Positions 31,754-40,496 of a stretch of 64,000 nucleotides of DNA are shown piece by piece. The notes beneath the pieces are model-generated. The model did no database searches. It was not told the origin of the DNA and was given only the letters and a program-made list of their open reading frames with translations. The translations under genes and the position numbers were made by a program. Positions within the stretch are counted from its first letter, which is position 1. Each line of letters starts with the position of its first letter. This DNA comes from Gammaproteobacteria bacterium (GTDB taxonomy: Bacteria; Pseudomonadota; Gammaproteobacteria; Eutrophobiales; Eutrophobiaceae): assembly GCA_004297165.1 (NCBI GenBank), contig SCUJ01000005.1:1-64000 (forward strand). The letters are read 5' to 3'.

Positions 31754-32512
31754 ATGAGACGACTTTACACAACACTCAATGCCAGGTTTTTATGCGCCTG
31801 CCTTTCGCTCGCCTGTCTCCTGCCGCAAAGCGCTTACGCCGCAGATACGGACCCGGCGGTGCGCGTCCTGAACGCCTCGCCCGAGGCCATCGCCGCCGAT
31901 CCGGCGCTGGCCGGGTTCGTCAAGCAGACCGCGGAATCCGCTATCTCTGAACATTGCAGCCGTTGTCACGGCCCGGAACTGCGCGGCGCGCCGGGCGCGC
32001 CGGACCTCCTGGATTACGACTGGCTCTGGGGTTCCGCCACGGATTCTTCCGCGGTCGGCGCCGTCATGCAGATCCAGCGCACGCTGCTCTACGGGATCCG
32101 CAACAAGGATTGTCCGCCGGAGCAGCAGAGTTACGGGGCCTGCGCCGCCACGCGGTTTTCCCAGATGCCGGGTTATCTCAAGATGCAGACCTTGAACGAA
32201 GCGCAGATCGCGGACCTGGTGGAATATGTGCTTAAACTACAGGGCGGCGAGGCCGATGCCGGGGCGGCGGGCCGCGCGGAGGCCGACTTCGCGGTCTGCA
32301 CGGAATGCCACGGGGAATTCGGCGAAGGCGATCCCGCATTCGGCGGCCCCAACCTCACCGATGCCATCACCCTCTTCGGCAACGATCGCGAGACAATCCG
32401 CGATGTGATCGCAAATGGCCGCGAAGGCGCCTGCCCGCCCTGGGGCGATACCCTGGATGCGGCTGCCATCAAGGCGCTCGCCGTGCATATCTACAACCTT
32501 GCGGAGAAGTAG
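31754..32512 (+). CDS. Exported diheme cytochrome c
   Basis: 252 residues with a signal peptide (LYTTLNARFLCACLSLACLLPQSAYA) and two haem-binding CxxCH motifs, CSRCH near residue 68 and CTECH near 185. Each is followed by a downstream Met suited to the sixth ligand (QMPGYLKMQ for the first). The fold resembles the tandem c-type domains of CcoP or soluble electron carriers. GGAGG at 31741-31745 is two bases from an ATG at 31748 but eight from the ATG at 31754, so the second start is preferred. The carbonic anhydrase gene follows after nine bases. Confidence 0.88.
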   Translation: MRRLYTTLNARFLCACLSLACLLPQSAYAADTDPAVRVLNASPEAIAADPALAGFVKQTAESAISEHCSRCHGPELRGAPGAPDLLDYDWLWGSATDSSAVGAVMQIQRTLLYGIRNKDCPPEQQSYGACAATRFSQMPGYLKMQTLNEAQIADLVEYVLKLQGGEADAGAAGRAEADFAVCTECHGEFGEGDPAFGGPNLTDAITLFGNDRETIRDVIANGREGACPPWGDTLDAAAIKALAVHIYNLAEK

Positions 32513-32521
32513 CTGACGGAC

Positions 32522-33151
32522 ATGACGATCCTCGACCATCTGATCGAACAGAACCGCAAGTGGGCGGCCAGGGTCAAGCAGGCCGATCCGGAATTTTTCG
32601 CGCGGCTGGCGCAACAACAGAATCCGGAATACCTCTGGATCGGCTGCTCCGACAGCCGGGTGCCGGCAAACCAGATCGTGGACATGCTGCCCGGCCAGAT
32701 CTTCGTTCACCGCAACATCGCCAACGTGGTGGTGCACACGGATCTGAACTGCCTCTCGGTGATTCAGTACGCCGTGGAGGTCCTGCGGGTGAAACACATC
32801 ATCGTCTGCGGCCATTACGGCTGCGGCGGCGTTCAGACTGCGCTGGACAATCGCGATCACGGCCTGATCGACAACTGGCTGTGCAACATCCGCGATGTGT
32901 GCCGGTACCACCAGGCCGAGATCGACGCCCTCCGGGACGAACGGGAGAAATTGAACCGGCTGTGCGAGTTGAACGTGATCGAACAGGTGTCCAATGTCTG
33001 TCACACGACGATCGTCCAGGCAGTCTGGCGAACCGGCCGCCCATTGTCCGTGCATGGTTGGGTCTACAGCATCGAGGACGGCATCCTCAAAGACCTGGAG
33101 GTGAGCGTCTCCGGTCTGGAACAGATCCCCGGTATATTCAGGATCGGTTAA
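32522..33151 (+). CDS. can: Beta-class carbonic anhydrase
   Basis: 209 residues, a full-length beta-carbonic anhydrase. Zinc ligands are visible: Cys42 and Asp44 in IGCSDSRVPANQI, His98 and Cys101 in CGHYGCGGV. It interconverts CO2 and bicarbonate in the cytoplasm. Closest to the Can/CynT group in pattern (FVHRNIANVVVHTDLN). Probably co-transcribed with the upstream cytochrome. Confidence 0.95.
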   Translation: MTILDHLIEQNRKWAARVKQADPEFFARLAQQQNPEYLWIGCSDSRVPANQIVDMLPGQIFVHRNIANVVVHTDLNCLSVIQYAVEVLRVKHIIVCGHYGCGGVQTALDNRDHGLIDNWLCNIRDVCRYHQAEIDALRDEREKLNRLCELNVIEQVSNVCHTTIVQAVWRTGRPLSVHGWVYSIEDGILKDLEVSVSGLEQIPGIFRIG

Positions 33152-33160
33152 TCATAGTTC

Positions 33161-33208
33161 TTGACATCTCGCTGTATTGATCTATATTTGATATCACTAT
33201 GATATCAA
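33161..33208 (+). promoter_or_regulatory. Sigma70-type promoter with paired TGATATCA operator sites
   Basis: TTGACA (33161-33166), a 16-base spacer and TATATT (33183-33188) form a near-consensus promoter about 34 bases before the SPFH start. Two perfect TGATATCA palindromes (33189-33196 and 33200-33207) lie over the expected transcription start with centres 11 bases apart, one helical turn. This fits binding by a ribbon-helix-helix repressor such as the one encoded at the end of the operon. Confidence 0.75.
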
Positions 33209-33221
33209 CTGAGGTGTCGCC

Positions 33222-34091
33222 ATGATTAAGGAACGGAAGCTGCGGACGTTTAACGGTTATAGCGCAATCGTCGTCCTGTTCATCCTCCAGATACTGGGCT
33301 TTTACCTGAATAATCTGGCCATCGAGGCCCACGCCGGCTGGTGGATACCTGTCTCCTTGCTCTTCGATATCCTGGTATTTGTCTGCTGGTTTGGTCTCTT
33401 CATGGTCCATCCGAACCAGGGCCGCGTGGCTCAATTGTTCGGCACCTACATGGGCACCGAGAAAACCACCGGTCTGCGCTGGGCCAACCCCCTCTATATC
33501 AAGCAGAAATTATCCCTCAGGATCCGCAACTTTGAGAGCGAGAAACTCAAGGTCAACGACAACCGCGGCAACCCCATCGAGATCGCGGCGGTGGTGGTTT
33601 GGTATGTGACGGATACCGCCGAGGCCAGTTTCGAAGTGGACGATTACGAGAGCTTTGTCAGCATCCAGAGCGAGGCGGCGTTGCGGAACATGGCCACCAG
33701 CTACCCTTACGATCAACATGAGGACGGCGAAACCGCGCTGCGGAGTCATGCCGTGATCGTCGCCCAGAAATTGAAGGAGGAGATCCAGGAGCGTCTGGAC
33801 AAGGCCGGCGTGAGCGTCATCGAGGCGCGGATCAGCCATCTGGCGTACGCCCCCGAGATCGCCAACGCCATGCTGCAACGCCAGCAGGCCAGCGCCATCA
33901 TCGCCGCGCGCACATTGATCGTCGAAGGCGCGGTCAGCATGGTGCATATGGCGCTGGAAAAACTCAAACGCGACAACATTGTCGAGCTGGACGCCGAACG
34001 CAAGGCCGCGATGGTCAGCAATCTGCTGGTCGTCCTCTGCGGCGATCGCAACACGCAGCCGGTCATCAACACCGGTACGCTGTATTCCTGA
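33222..34091 (+). CDS. SPFH/band-7 membrane protein
   Basis: 289 residues. Two N-terminal hydrophobic segments (about 14-33 and 40-62) are followed by a band-7 domain ([31 protein letters not shown]..., [37 protein letters not shown]) and a helical tail. It should form membrane-associated oligomers like stomatin/flotillin proteins that organise membranes. First gene of a small operon with a DUF4177 protein and an Arc-like regulator. Confidence 0.92.
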   Translation: MIKERKLRTFNGYSAIVVLFILQILGFYLNNLAIEAHAGWWIPVSLLFDILVFVCWFGLFMVHPNQGRVAQLFGTYMGTEKTTGLRWANPLYIKQKLSLRIRNFESEKLKVNDNRGNPIEIAAVVVWYVTDTAEASFEVDDYESFVSIQSEAALRNMATSYPYDQHEDGETALRSHAVIVAQKLKEEIQERLDKAGVSVIEARISHLAYAPEIANAMLQRQQASAIIAARTLIVEGAVSMVHMALEKLKRDNIVELDAERKAAMVSNLLVVLCGDRNTQPVINTGTLYS

Positions 34092-34120
34092 TCCCGTTAA
34101 CGTAAACAGGTTAATCACTT

Positions 34121-34318
34121 ATGCGTTGGGAATATAAAACCCTGCAACACAAGGTGAAGAGCAGCTTCTTCGGCGGCAGTTTGCACATGGAAGAATTCGA
34201 CGATGTCCTCAATCAGCAGGGGCACGCCGGCTGGGAACTGGTCAGTTGCTGCAGCTCGCCAACGTGGGATCGCAGTTCAGTCTGGGTCATCGCCGTCCTG
34301 AAAAAGCCGCTGGGATAA
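34121..34318 (+). CDS. DUF4177-family small protein
   Basis: 65 residues: MRWEYKTL at the start, FDDVLNQQGHAGWELVSC in the middle and VWVIAVLKKP at the end form the DUF4177 pattern. Function unknown. Lies 29 bases after the SPFH gene and 11 before the Arc-like gene. Confidence 0.85.
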   Translation: MRWEYKTLQHKVKSSFFGGSLHMEEFDDVLNQQGHAGWELVSCCSSPTWDRSSVWVIAVLKKPLG

Positions 34319-34329
34319 GTCTGTCCGGC

Positions 34330-34524
34330 ATGGCCGAAAAAAAGTCATACCCCTTACGCATCAGCGGCGACGTTCTCGCCGCCTTGCAGCGCTGGGCCGA
34401 TGACGATCTGCGCAGCCTGAACGCGCAGATCGAATATGTCCTGCGGGATGCCCTGGTGCGCGCCGGCCGGGTGAAACTGGTGCAGAAGGCGGTGACAGAG
34501 GTGGTGGCTAAAGACGCGGATTGA
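34330..34524 (+). CDS. Arc-like ribbon-helix-helix DNA-binding protein
   Basis: 64 residues. KKSYPLRISGDVLAALQRWADDDLRSLNAQIEYVLRDALVRAGR is a standard Arc/MetJ-type RHH domain with a beta-strand of alternating polar residues, followed by a short charged tail. It probably dimerises and binds short palindromes; the paired TGATATCA sites at the operon promoter are the obvious candidate (inference). The start at 34330 is chosen because it directly precedes the domain. Confidence 0.85.
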   Translation: MAEKKSYPLRISGDVLAALQRWADDDLRSLNAQIEYVLRDALVRAGRVKLVQKAVTEVVAKDAD

Positions 34525-34540
34525 ACCGGCGGAGGCGACC

Positions 34541-37270
34541 CTACTTCTTCGCCTTCTCGACCATCTCCGCCAGGCGTTCGCCGAGGATGTAGCAGATGTT
34601 GAAATTCAGTTTGGCGACGATGTTCGGGAAGAACTTCAGGTCCTTGTGCATGCGATCGTAGTCGAACCGCAAGGCGGAGATCTTGCTTAACGCCCGCACA
34701 TCGGCGGTGCGCTCCATGGCGCGGATGAACCCGATCTCGCCGAAGACCTGGCCTGGATGCAGGGTCGCCAGCGTGGCGGCCTTGCCGCCGTCCCGGCGGA
34801 TCACCTCGGCCTCGCCCGCGAGGATAAGATACATGCTGCGGCCGACGGTGTTCTGCTCCACCAGCAGATCGCCGGCCTCGAATTCATGCAGCTCCGAGAT
34901 CAGGATCGCCTTGCGGCGCTGATAATCGGTCATGTCCCTGAAGAGCGGACTCTGCTCCAGCACGGCGCGATCGATGGTCATGGAAAGGATCTGATAGAGC
35001 CCCACCAGCCTCACCCTGGCCATGATGATGGGCGTCACCAGGAGGTTGGCGAATATTGAAAACAGCATGGTGGCGGCAGCCAGCGCTCCGAACTGGGCGA
35101 TGACCGTGAAGTTGGAAAAGAGCAGCACGCCGAAACCGAGCGCCAGCGCGAAACTGGAGGTGATGAGCGGCGTCGCCTCTTCCTTGACGGCGGTGTTGAC
35201 CGCCCCGACGTAATCCGAGGTGCGCCGGCAGAGTTCGCTGTAGCGGGCCAGCAGGTGGATGGTGCCGTCCACCGCTATGCCGATGGCGATCACGGCCACC
35301 ATCGCGGTGCCCGGATTCAGCGGGATATCCAGCAGCCCCATGATGCCGAACATCATGGCGATAGGGATCACGGCCGGGACCAGGGCGATCGCCCCGCCCT
35401 TGAAGGATGTGAACATGGCCGACATGATCAGGAAGATCAGCGCCATGAGCGAGACCAGCGCCTTCACCTGACCCACCATCAGGCTCTCGGCGGCGTTGTT
35501 CACCATGAGATTCTCGCCGACGATGTGAGCAGTGAGTCCCGGACCGGCGGCATGATCGGCCACATCCTGCAACTCGTTGATGTAGCGATTGAGGGTGTGC
35601 GAATCGCTGATGTTGTGCCGCACCACGATATTGGCCCGGCTGTAGTCGTGACTTACGTAATTCCCGAGATCGCCGCGGTGGAAGAACAGCAGATACTGCG
35701 CCACCAGTTCCTTCGTTTCCGGCAGCCGCGCCTCTTCGTATTCGCCGCGGAATTCACGGTTCACGAAGGCCAGGTGATCGGCGATGGAAATGCTGCGATC
35801 GTAGACGGCTTGTTTCTTGAGAAAATCCTGGATCTCGACCAGTTTCGCGATGTTGCGCGGATCGAGGAAGGCATTCTCCGTGCCGGACTCCAGGCTGATG
35901 TAAAAGAGCCGCACTCCGGCGAGGTCCTCGTGGATCATCCGGGTGTCCCTAATCAGCGGCCGGTCCTCGCGAAAATAGGACAAGGGGTCGTTGGTCACAT
36001 AGAGGTTGGCGGCGTGATAGAGGAAAAAGGCGCAGAGCGCCGCAGTGACGCCGAGCGTCGAGAGGGGATAATTCTCCTGCGAATAACGAAAGACGCGCAT
36101 CACCCGCCCAGGCAGGCCGGTGACCGCATCGTCATCGACGGCGCTGATGTTCCTGTCGGAGCCGTAGACGGTGACGAGGATGGGCATGACCAGCGCCGTG
36201 ATGAGGCCGTTCGCGAGCATGGCGAAGGTCGAGGCGATGGAGAAATCCTGGATCAGACCGATGTTGCTGAAGATGTTGCTGCCGAAACCCATGGCCGTGG
36301 TGACCACCGTCAGCACCAGGGGCAGACCCATGTGCCGGGCCATGTATCTGACGCCATCGCCGCGGGATTTCGAATCCGGATCCGACAGGCCGCGATAAAA
36401 GGCGGACATCATGTGCGTGTCCTCGGTCGAGCCGATCACGATGATGAGCGAGGGCAGCATGGCGCTGAGGATGTTCACGGGGATGCCGGTCCAGCCCAGC
36501 ATGCCGAAGGTCCAGATGATGGTGATGGTCGCCGTGGCCACCGGCACCACCGCCGATAATGCGGTGCGCATGATGAACAGGATGGTCACCACCAGCACCA
36601 CCGCGGAGATGGGGCCGAGAATGATGAAGTCCTGGTAGAGGCTCGAGATCAACTCGTCGTTGACGCGCGGCGGTCCGACCTGGGTCAGGTGCTCGAATTG
36701 TCCCCGGCTCTCCTCCAGCACCGCCTCCAGGTCCTCGTAGAATGCCTGGCTGTGGTCCTGGTCATCCTCCGCCTCCTTCATGGCGACGATCATGGCCGTA
36801 ACATCGCCGTTGTCGGAGAAGTAATTGCCCAGATAGAGGGGATTCGCGAGCGCGGCTGCCCTGGCCGCGGCCGCCTCTTCCGCGGTCTGCGGCGCGGACG
36901 ACAGCACCGGGCGCGACTCGATGCGGCCGCCTTCATTCGCCACGGTGTGGAGACTGTAGAGGCCGTCCACCCTGGCGACATGCTCGAGTTGCTCGACGGC
37001 CCGATGGATCTTTTCCAGCACGGCGAGTTTCGCGGGCGTCCACAGGGCCTTGTCGCGGACGTAAACGATCGTCCGGTTATCCGTGCCGAACTCGCCCATG
37101 ATCCGCTGATAAACAATGCGCGCCGGATCCCGTTCGGGGATCAGGCTTTCGAGCCCGGTATCGACCGTAAGGCGCGGCAGGCCAAGCGCCGCCACCAGGG
37201 TGGTCAGGAACAGGAAGATGGTCACCCCTGTGCGATGGCGCAGCCCCAGCGTCAGAAACCGGAAGATCAT
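34541..37270 (-). CDS. RND/MMPL-family exporter fused to a cyclic-nucleotide-binding domain
   Basis: 909 residues. Two RND halves, each a leading transmembrane helix, a periplasmic domain and five more helices (TVDTGLESLIPERDPA...; MLPSLIIVIGSTEDTHMM in the first, GTAMVAVIAIGIAVDGTIHLLARYSE in the second), characteristic of the MMPL/HpnN-like class. After the last helix, residues about 785-885 form a cAMP/cGMP-binding-type domain (LLVEQNTVGRSMYLILAGEAEV; FGEIGFIRAMERTADVRA) with the phosphate-cassette Glu and Arg conserved. It overlaps the LolA-like gene by ATGA and ends a five-gene operon with PqiABC, suggesting lipid or hydrophobic substrate transport gated by a cyclic nucleotide. Confidence 0.92.
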   Translation of the reverse strand: MIFRFLTLGLRHRTGVTIFLFLTTLVAALGLPRLTVDTGLESLIPERDPARIVYQRIMGEFGTDNRTIVYVRDKALWTPAKLAVLEKIHRAVEQLEHVARVDGLYSLHTVANEGGRIESRPVLSSAPQTAEEAAAARAAALANPLYLGNYFSDNGDVTAMIVAMKEAEDDQDHSQAFYEDLEAVLEESRGQFEHLTQVGPPRVNDELISSLYQDFIILGPISAVVLVVTILFIMRTALSAVVPVATATITIIWTFGMLGWTGIPVNILSAMLPSLIIVIGSTEDTHMMSAFYRGLSDPDSKSRGDGVRYMARHMGLPLVLTVVTTAMGFGSNIFSNIGLIQDFSIASTFAMLANGLITALVMPILVTVYGSDRNISAVDDDAVTGLPGRVMRVFRYSQENYPLSTLGVTAALCAFFLYHAANLYVTNDPLSYFREDRPLIRDTRMIHEDLAGVRLFYISLESGTENAFLDPRNIAKLVEIQDFLKKQAVYDRSISIADHLAFVNREFRGEYEEARLPETKELVAQYLLFFHRGDLGNYVSHDYSRANIVVRHNISDSHTLNRYINELQDVADHAAGPGLTAHIVGENLMVNNAAESLMVGQVKALVSLMALIFLIMSAMFTSFKGGAIALVPAVIPIAMMFGIMGLLDIPLNPGTAMVAVIAIGIAVDGTIHLLARYSELCRRTSDYVGAVNTAVKEEATPLITSSFALALGFGVLLFSNFTVIAQFGALAAATMLFSIFANLLVTPIIMARVRLVGLYQILSMTIDRAVLEQSPLFRDMTDYQRRKAILISELHEFEAGDLLVEQNTVGRSMYLILAGEAEVIRRDGGKAATLATLHPGQVFGEIGFIRAMERTADVRALSKISALRFDYDRMHKDLKFFPNIVAKLNFNICYILGERLAEMVEKAKK

Positions 37271-38208
37271 ATCGTGCCCCCTGCAGCGGCAGGCGCGGGC
37301 TCCGCGCCGGGAGTTTCAGTCTCCGGATCCGCCGCATCCGGTCCGCCGGTTTCGGCCGGGCCTTCCGCCGCGCGCGGCAGGTCCGGGTAATTGGCGAACA
37401 ACCAGGCGGCGCTGAACATCTCCGCGGGGACATAATCCCGCGAGAATACCCGGCGATCCACCTTCAACAGGGTCTGATGGAGGGTGCGTTGATCGACCAT
37501 GATTGTCATGCCGGGGCGCCACATCTCGCCGTCGATCTGTTTGAAGTCGTGCATGCTCTGCCGTTTCAAGACATCGCCGTTGCGATCGAAGTGATCCGTG
37601 CGCGCGATGACGAAATTGTCCTTGCGCACATAGTGCCGTCGTTGAATGGTCTCCTTGCCGGGAGCGACGCCGGCCGGGAAGACATCCACGATGAAATGCG
37701 CGGCGCCGTCGAGGCCCTGGTCCGGGCGGCGCAGATACTGCTGCTCGCCGGGGATCTCGCCGGTGAGGTCCTCGATGGTGAAATCCGAACCCATCAGCGT
37801 GCCGCTGCTGCCGGTGGCGCTGCTTTCGTAAAGCTTCGGCCCCAGGGCCGGGAGATAGACCGCCTTGAACACGGACCCGTCCGGGTTGCGGTTGGCCAGC
37901 ATGGCCACGCCCTGCACCTCGCGCGGATACTGGAAGATCACCATGAAGCGGACAGTGCCATCCTCCTCCGTCCGGCTGTAGCGGTTCAGCTTGCGGGTAT
38001 CGCGGTTGCCGAGTTTGTCCTCCATGACGATGGACTGTTCCTCGTAGATATACGGATATTGTCCGTGGCGGCGTTGGACTTCATCCATGATCTGACGGCC
38101 ATCCTTGTCCGCCCACGGGTCCTCGTCGGCGGCCAGCGCCCCGGCCTGGATAGCCAGACCCACCGCGATCATGGCCGCATGGATCAGGATTGACGATTTG
38201 ATCGACAT
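37267..38208 (-). CDS. LolA-like outer-membrane lipoprotein-sorting family protein
   Basis: 313 residues with a signal peptide (HAAMIAVGLAIQAGALA). The body matches the LolA-like (PF17131-type) proteins that often accompany MMPL-type RND exporters: GRQIMDEVQRRH, SRTEEDGTVRFMVIFQYPREVQGVAML, YLPALGPKLYESSATGSSGTLMGSDFTIEDL. It probably carries a hydrophobic molecule across the periplasm. A Pro/Ala-rich tail ends the protein. The ATG at 38208 is chosen for the signal peptide; overlap ATGA with the exporter gene. Confidence 0.88.
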   Translation of the reverse strand: MSIKSSILIHAAMIAVGLAIQAGALAADEDPWADKDGRQIMDEVQRRHGQYPYIYEEQSIVMEDKLGNRDTRKLNRYSRTEEDGTVRFMVIFQYPREVQGVAMLANRNPDGSVFKAVYLPALGPKLYESSATGSSGTLMGSDFTIEDLTGEIPGEQQYLRRPDQGLDGAAHFIVDVFPAGVAPGKETIQRRHYVRKDNFVIARTDHFDRNGDVLKRQSMHDFKQIDGEMWRPGMTIMVDQRTLHQTLLKVDRRVFSRDYVPAEMFSAAWLFANYPDLPRAAEGPAETGGPDAADPETETPGAEPAPAAAGGTI

Positions 38209-38221
38209 CCGCTTCAGCCTC

Positions 38222-38842
38222 TCACTCGCCGCTCTCGTGCGCGCGGATGGATTCGGCGATCCGCCGGCAGAGTTCGCCATAAAGCGACTGCATCTCGGCG
38301 ACCAGGGCATCGTAATCCGCGGCGTCGATCTCCAGCTCGCTCATCAGGTTCGCGTTATGCATCTCGGGGACTTCGGCGCCGCTGCTCCGGCTCAATTGCC
38401 AGCGCGCGATGAGCCGCACGCGCGCATCCCGATCGCGCTCGAACTGCTCGATATGCACATGCAGGCGGTAATCCGGCGCCGACATGGAACGATTTTGCGG
38501 CGTGCCCACATCCTGGGTTCCGAGCATGGCCTCGAGGTTGCGCGCCAGCGTCCGGGTAAGATTCTTGCGCAGGTTTTCGCCCCACTGTTTGTATTCGGCG
38601 TATTTCAGCCGGTTGTTCTCGTCGCGGGTCGCGATCTGAAATTTTTCCAGGTATTGCGGGATGTGCAGGTCCTGGATCTCGATCGCGAGCGGCCGTTCAG
38701 CCGGTTGGTTCGGCGCAGCATCGGCGACCGGGTCGATGAGGTAATAGACGTGAGTATTGCCGACGCCGCCGATGCAGCCCGCAAGGAGCCCGCAGAGCAG
38801 GATCGCAAATAGTGTTGGTGTTCCAGCGCAATCGGTCCGCAT
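38222..38842 (-). CDS. pqiC: PqiC-like lipoprotein (ABC-type transport auxiliary)
   Basis: 206 residues with a lipobox (LLCGLLAGC). The mature part contains YYLIDPVAD, IEIQDLHIPQYLEKFQIATRDENNRLKYAEYKQWGENLRKNLTRTLARNL, which is the signature of the PqiC/YmbA (DUF330) family, outer-membrane lipoproteins that dock onto the PqiB tube. ATG at 38842 is one base after the pqiB stop. Confidence 0.9.
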   Translation of the reverse strand: MRTDCAGTPTLFAILLCGLLAGCIGGVGNTHVYYLIDPVADAAPNQPAERPLAIEIQDLHIPQYLEKFQIATRDENNRLKYAEYKQWGENLRKNLTRTLARNLEAMLGTQDVGTPQNRSMSAPDYRLHVHIEQFERDRDARVRLIARWQLSRSSGAEVPEMHNANLMSELEIDAADYDALVAEMQSLYGELCRRIAESIRAHESGE

Positions 38843-38843
38843 G

Positions 38844-40493
38844 TTATTCCCCTTCGCCATCCTTCCCGAAGATCACCGCTTCCGGTTTGCGCTGCAAGGT
38901 CTCGACCAGAGCGCGGATGGCGCGCGCGGTCTCCTCGAGTTCGCCGGTCAGTTGGATGGCGTTGTAATGCAGCGGCGAATCCGGTCTCAGGACCTGGTTG
39001 GTAAGCGTCAGTGTCACGTTCAATTTCTCCAGCGCGCCGTGGCCCGCGTCGATGGCCTCCTGCAGGTTGCTGTTATCCACTTTCTTCAGGATGCTGCGCA
39101 ATGACTTGAGCGAGGCCTCGAGGTCCCGCACCGAGGACCGCACGTCCTTGGAATTGATGATGGTGTTCGCGCCTTGCAGCGCACCCAGCAATTCCTCGCC
39201 GATCTTGTCGATCTCCACCTTCTCCAGCTTGGCCATGAACTCCTCGGCCGCCTTCGTGATATTGGCGAAGCTCGCGGCCTCCACCGTCGGCAGTTCCGGA
39301 TAACGCGACTCCTGTCCGGACAGGACCACCGGGGTATCCGGCAGCATGTTCAGTTCGATGAACAGTTGTCCGGTCAGCAGGCTGCCCGATTGCAGGCGGG
39401 CGCGCAGACCGCGCTCCACCAGGGAATCGAGCGTCTCGTAGGGGGAATCCTGGCCGGTCACCGCATTGCGTTCGATAATCCGCTCCGGCTCGATCTCGAT
39501 CAGCACCGGGATCCAGAAGGTGGTGTCCCGGTTGTCGAACTCCAGGCGGATATCCAGGACCGAGCCCACCTTGATCCCCTGGAATTCCACCGGGGCCCCC
39601 ACCTGCAAGCCGCGCACCGAGTCGTCGAAGAAGAGGACATAATTGATCTTCTTGGTGTAGGAAGTCTCCTTGATGATGTCATGATCCTGATACAGCGTGA
39701 ACAGCATGTTCTCGACCTCTTCGCCGTCGGGTTCCAGCGACGGCGGGGTCTCGAAGGCGATGCCGCCGAACAACAGGGATTGCAGGGAGGCAGTCTTGAC
39801 CTGGATGCCGTCCGCGTCGACCGTGACGTTCATGCCGCTGACATTCCAGAAACGGGTATTGCCCCGCAGCAACTGGCCGAACGGGTCCTTGATGAATCCG
39901 TGGATATAGACGCTGCGGTTGTCGTTGCCGAGTTCATAACCCAGGACCTCGCCCGCCTTGATCCCCTGGTAATAGATGGGCGAGCCGCTGTCCACCGAAC
40001 CGAGTTCATCGGCGATCAGCACAATCCGCTTGCCGACCTCCTCCGCGGTCACCACGGGCTTTTCCTCCAGACCCTCGAAATGCGTCTGGGAGGCCCCGCG
40101 TCCCGGTTCGATCTCGATGTAGGACCCCGAGACCAGGGTGCTTAGACCGGACACGCCGCGCAGGCTCAATTGTGGCCGCACCACCCAGAAGCGGGTGTTG
40201 CGGCGGAAGAAATTCTCGGTGCCCTGGTTGAACTGCACGGTCAGGATCACATCGGCCAGATCCTCGCTGAAATGCACCTGCTCCACGGTCCCGATATCGA
40301 CATTCTTGTATTTCACCAGGGTGCGGCCGGCCTCGATGCCCTCCGCGGTCTTGAAACTGATGGTGATCACCGGCCCCTTCTCGGAGAGGGTCTTGTAGAC
40401 CAGCCAGCCGCCGACCAGCAGGGTGATCAGCGGGATCAGCCAGACGATCGAGGGACCGGATCGGGTGCTGACATGCGCGTTGGATACTTCCAT
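38844..40493 (-). CDS. pqiB: PqiB-like MCE protein, three MCE domains
   Basis: 549 residues: an N-terminal membrane anchor (IVWLIPLITLLVGGWLVY), then three MCE domains (about 40-135, 155-220 and 285-395, with GIEAGRTLVKYKNVDIGTV, GSPIYYQGIKAGEVLGY and GAPVEFQGIKVGSVLDI) and a long helical C-terminus (about 415-530). It should hexamerise into a tunnel spanning the periplasm for lipid transport between membranes. Length and domain count match E. coli PqiB. Three bases downstream of pqiA. Confidence 0.94.
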   Translation of the reverse strand: MEVSNAHVSTRSGPSIVWLIPLITLLVGGWLVYKTLSEKGPVITISFKTAEGIEAGRTLVKYKNVDIGTVEQVHFSEDLADVILTVQFNQGTENFFRRNTRFWVVRPQLSLRGVSGLSTLVSGSYIEIEPGRGASQTHFEGLEEKPVVTAEEVGKRIVLIADELGSVDSGSPIYYQGIKAGEVLGYELGNDNRSVYIHGFIKDPFGQLLRGNTRFWNVSGMNVTVDADGIQVKTASLQSLLFGGIAFETPPSLEPDGEEVENMLFTLYQDHDIIKETSYTKKINYVLFFDDSVRGLQVGAPVEFQGIKVGSVLDIRLEFDNRDTTFWIPVLIEIEPERIIERNAVTGQDSPYETLDSLVERGLRARLQSGSLLTGQLFIELNMLPDTPVVLSGQESRYPELPTVEAASFANITKAAEEFMAKLEKVEIDKIGEELLGALQGANTIINSKDVRSSVRDLEASLKSLRSILKKVDNSNLQEAIDAGHGALEKLNVTLTLTNQVLRPDSPLHYNAIQLTGELEETARAIRALVETLQRKPEAVIFGKDGEGE

Positions 40494-40496
40494 CGA

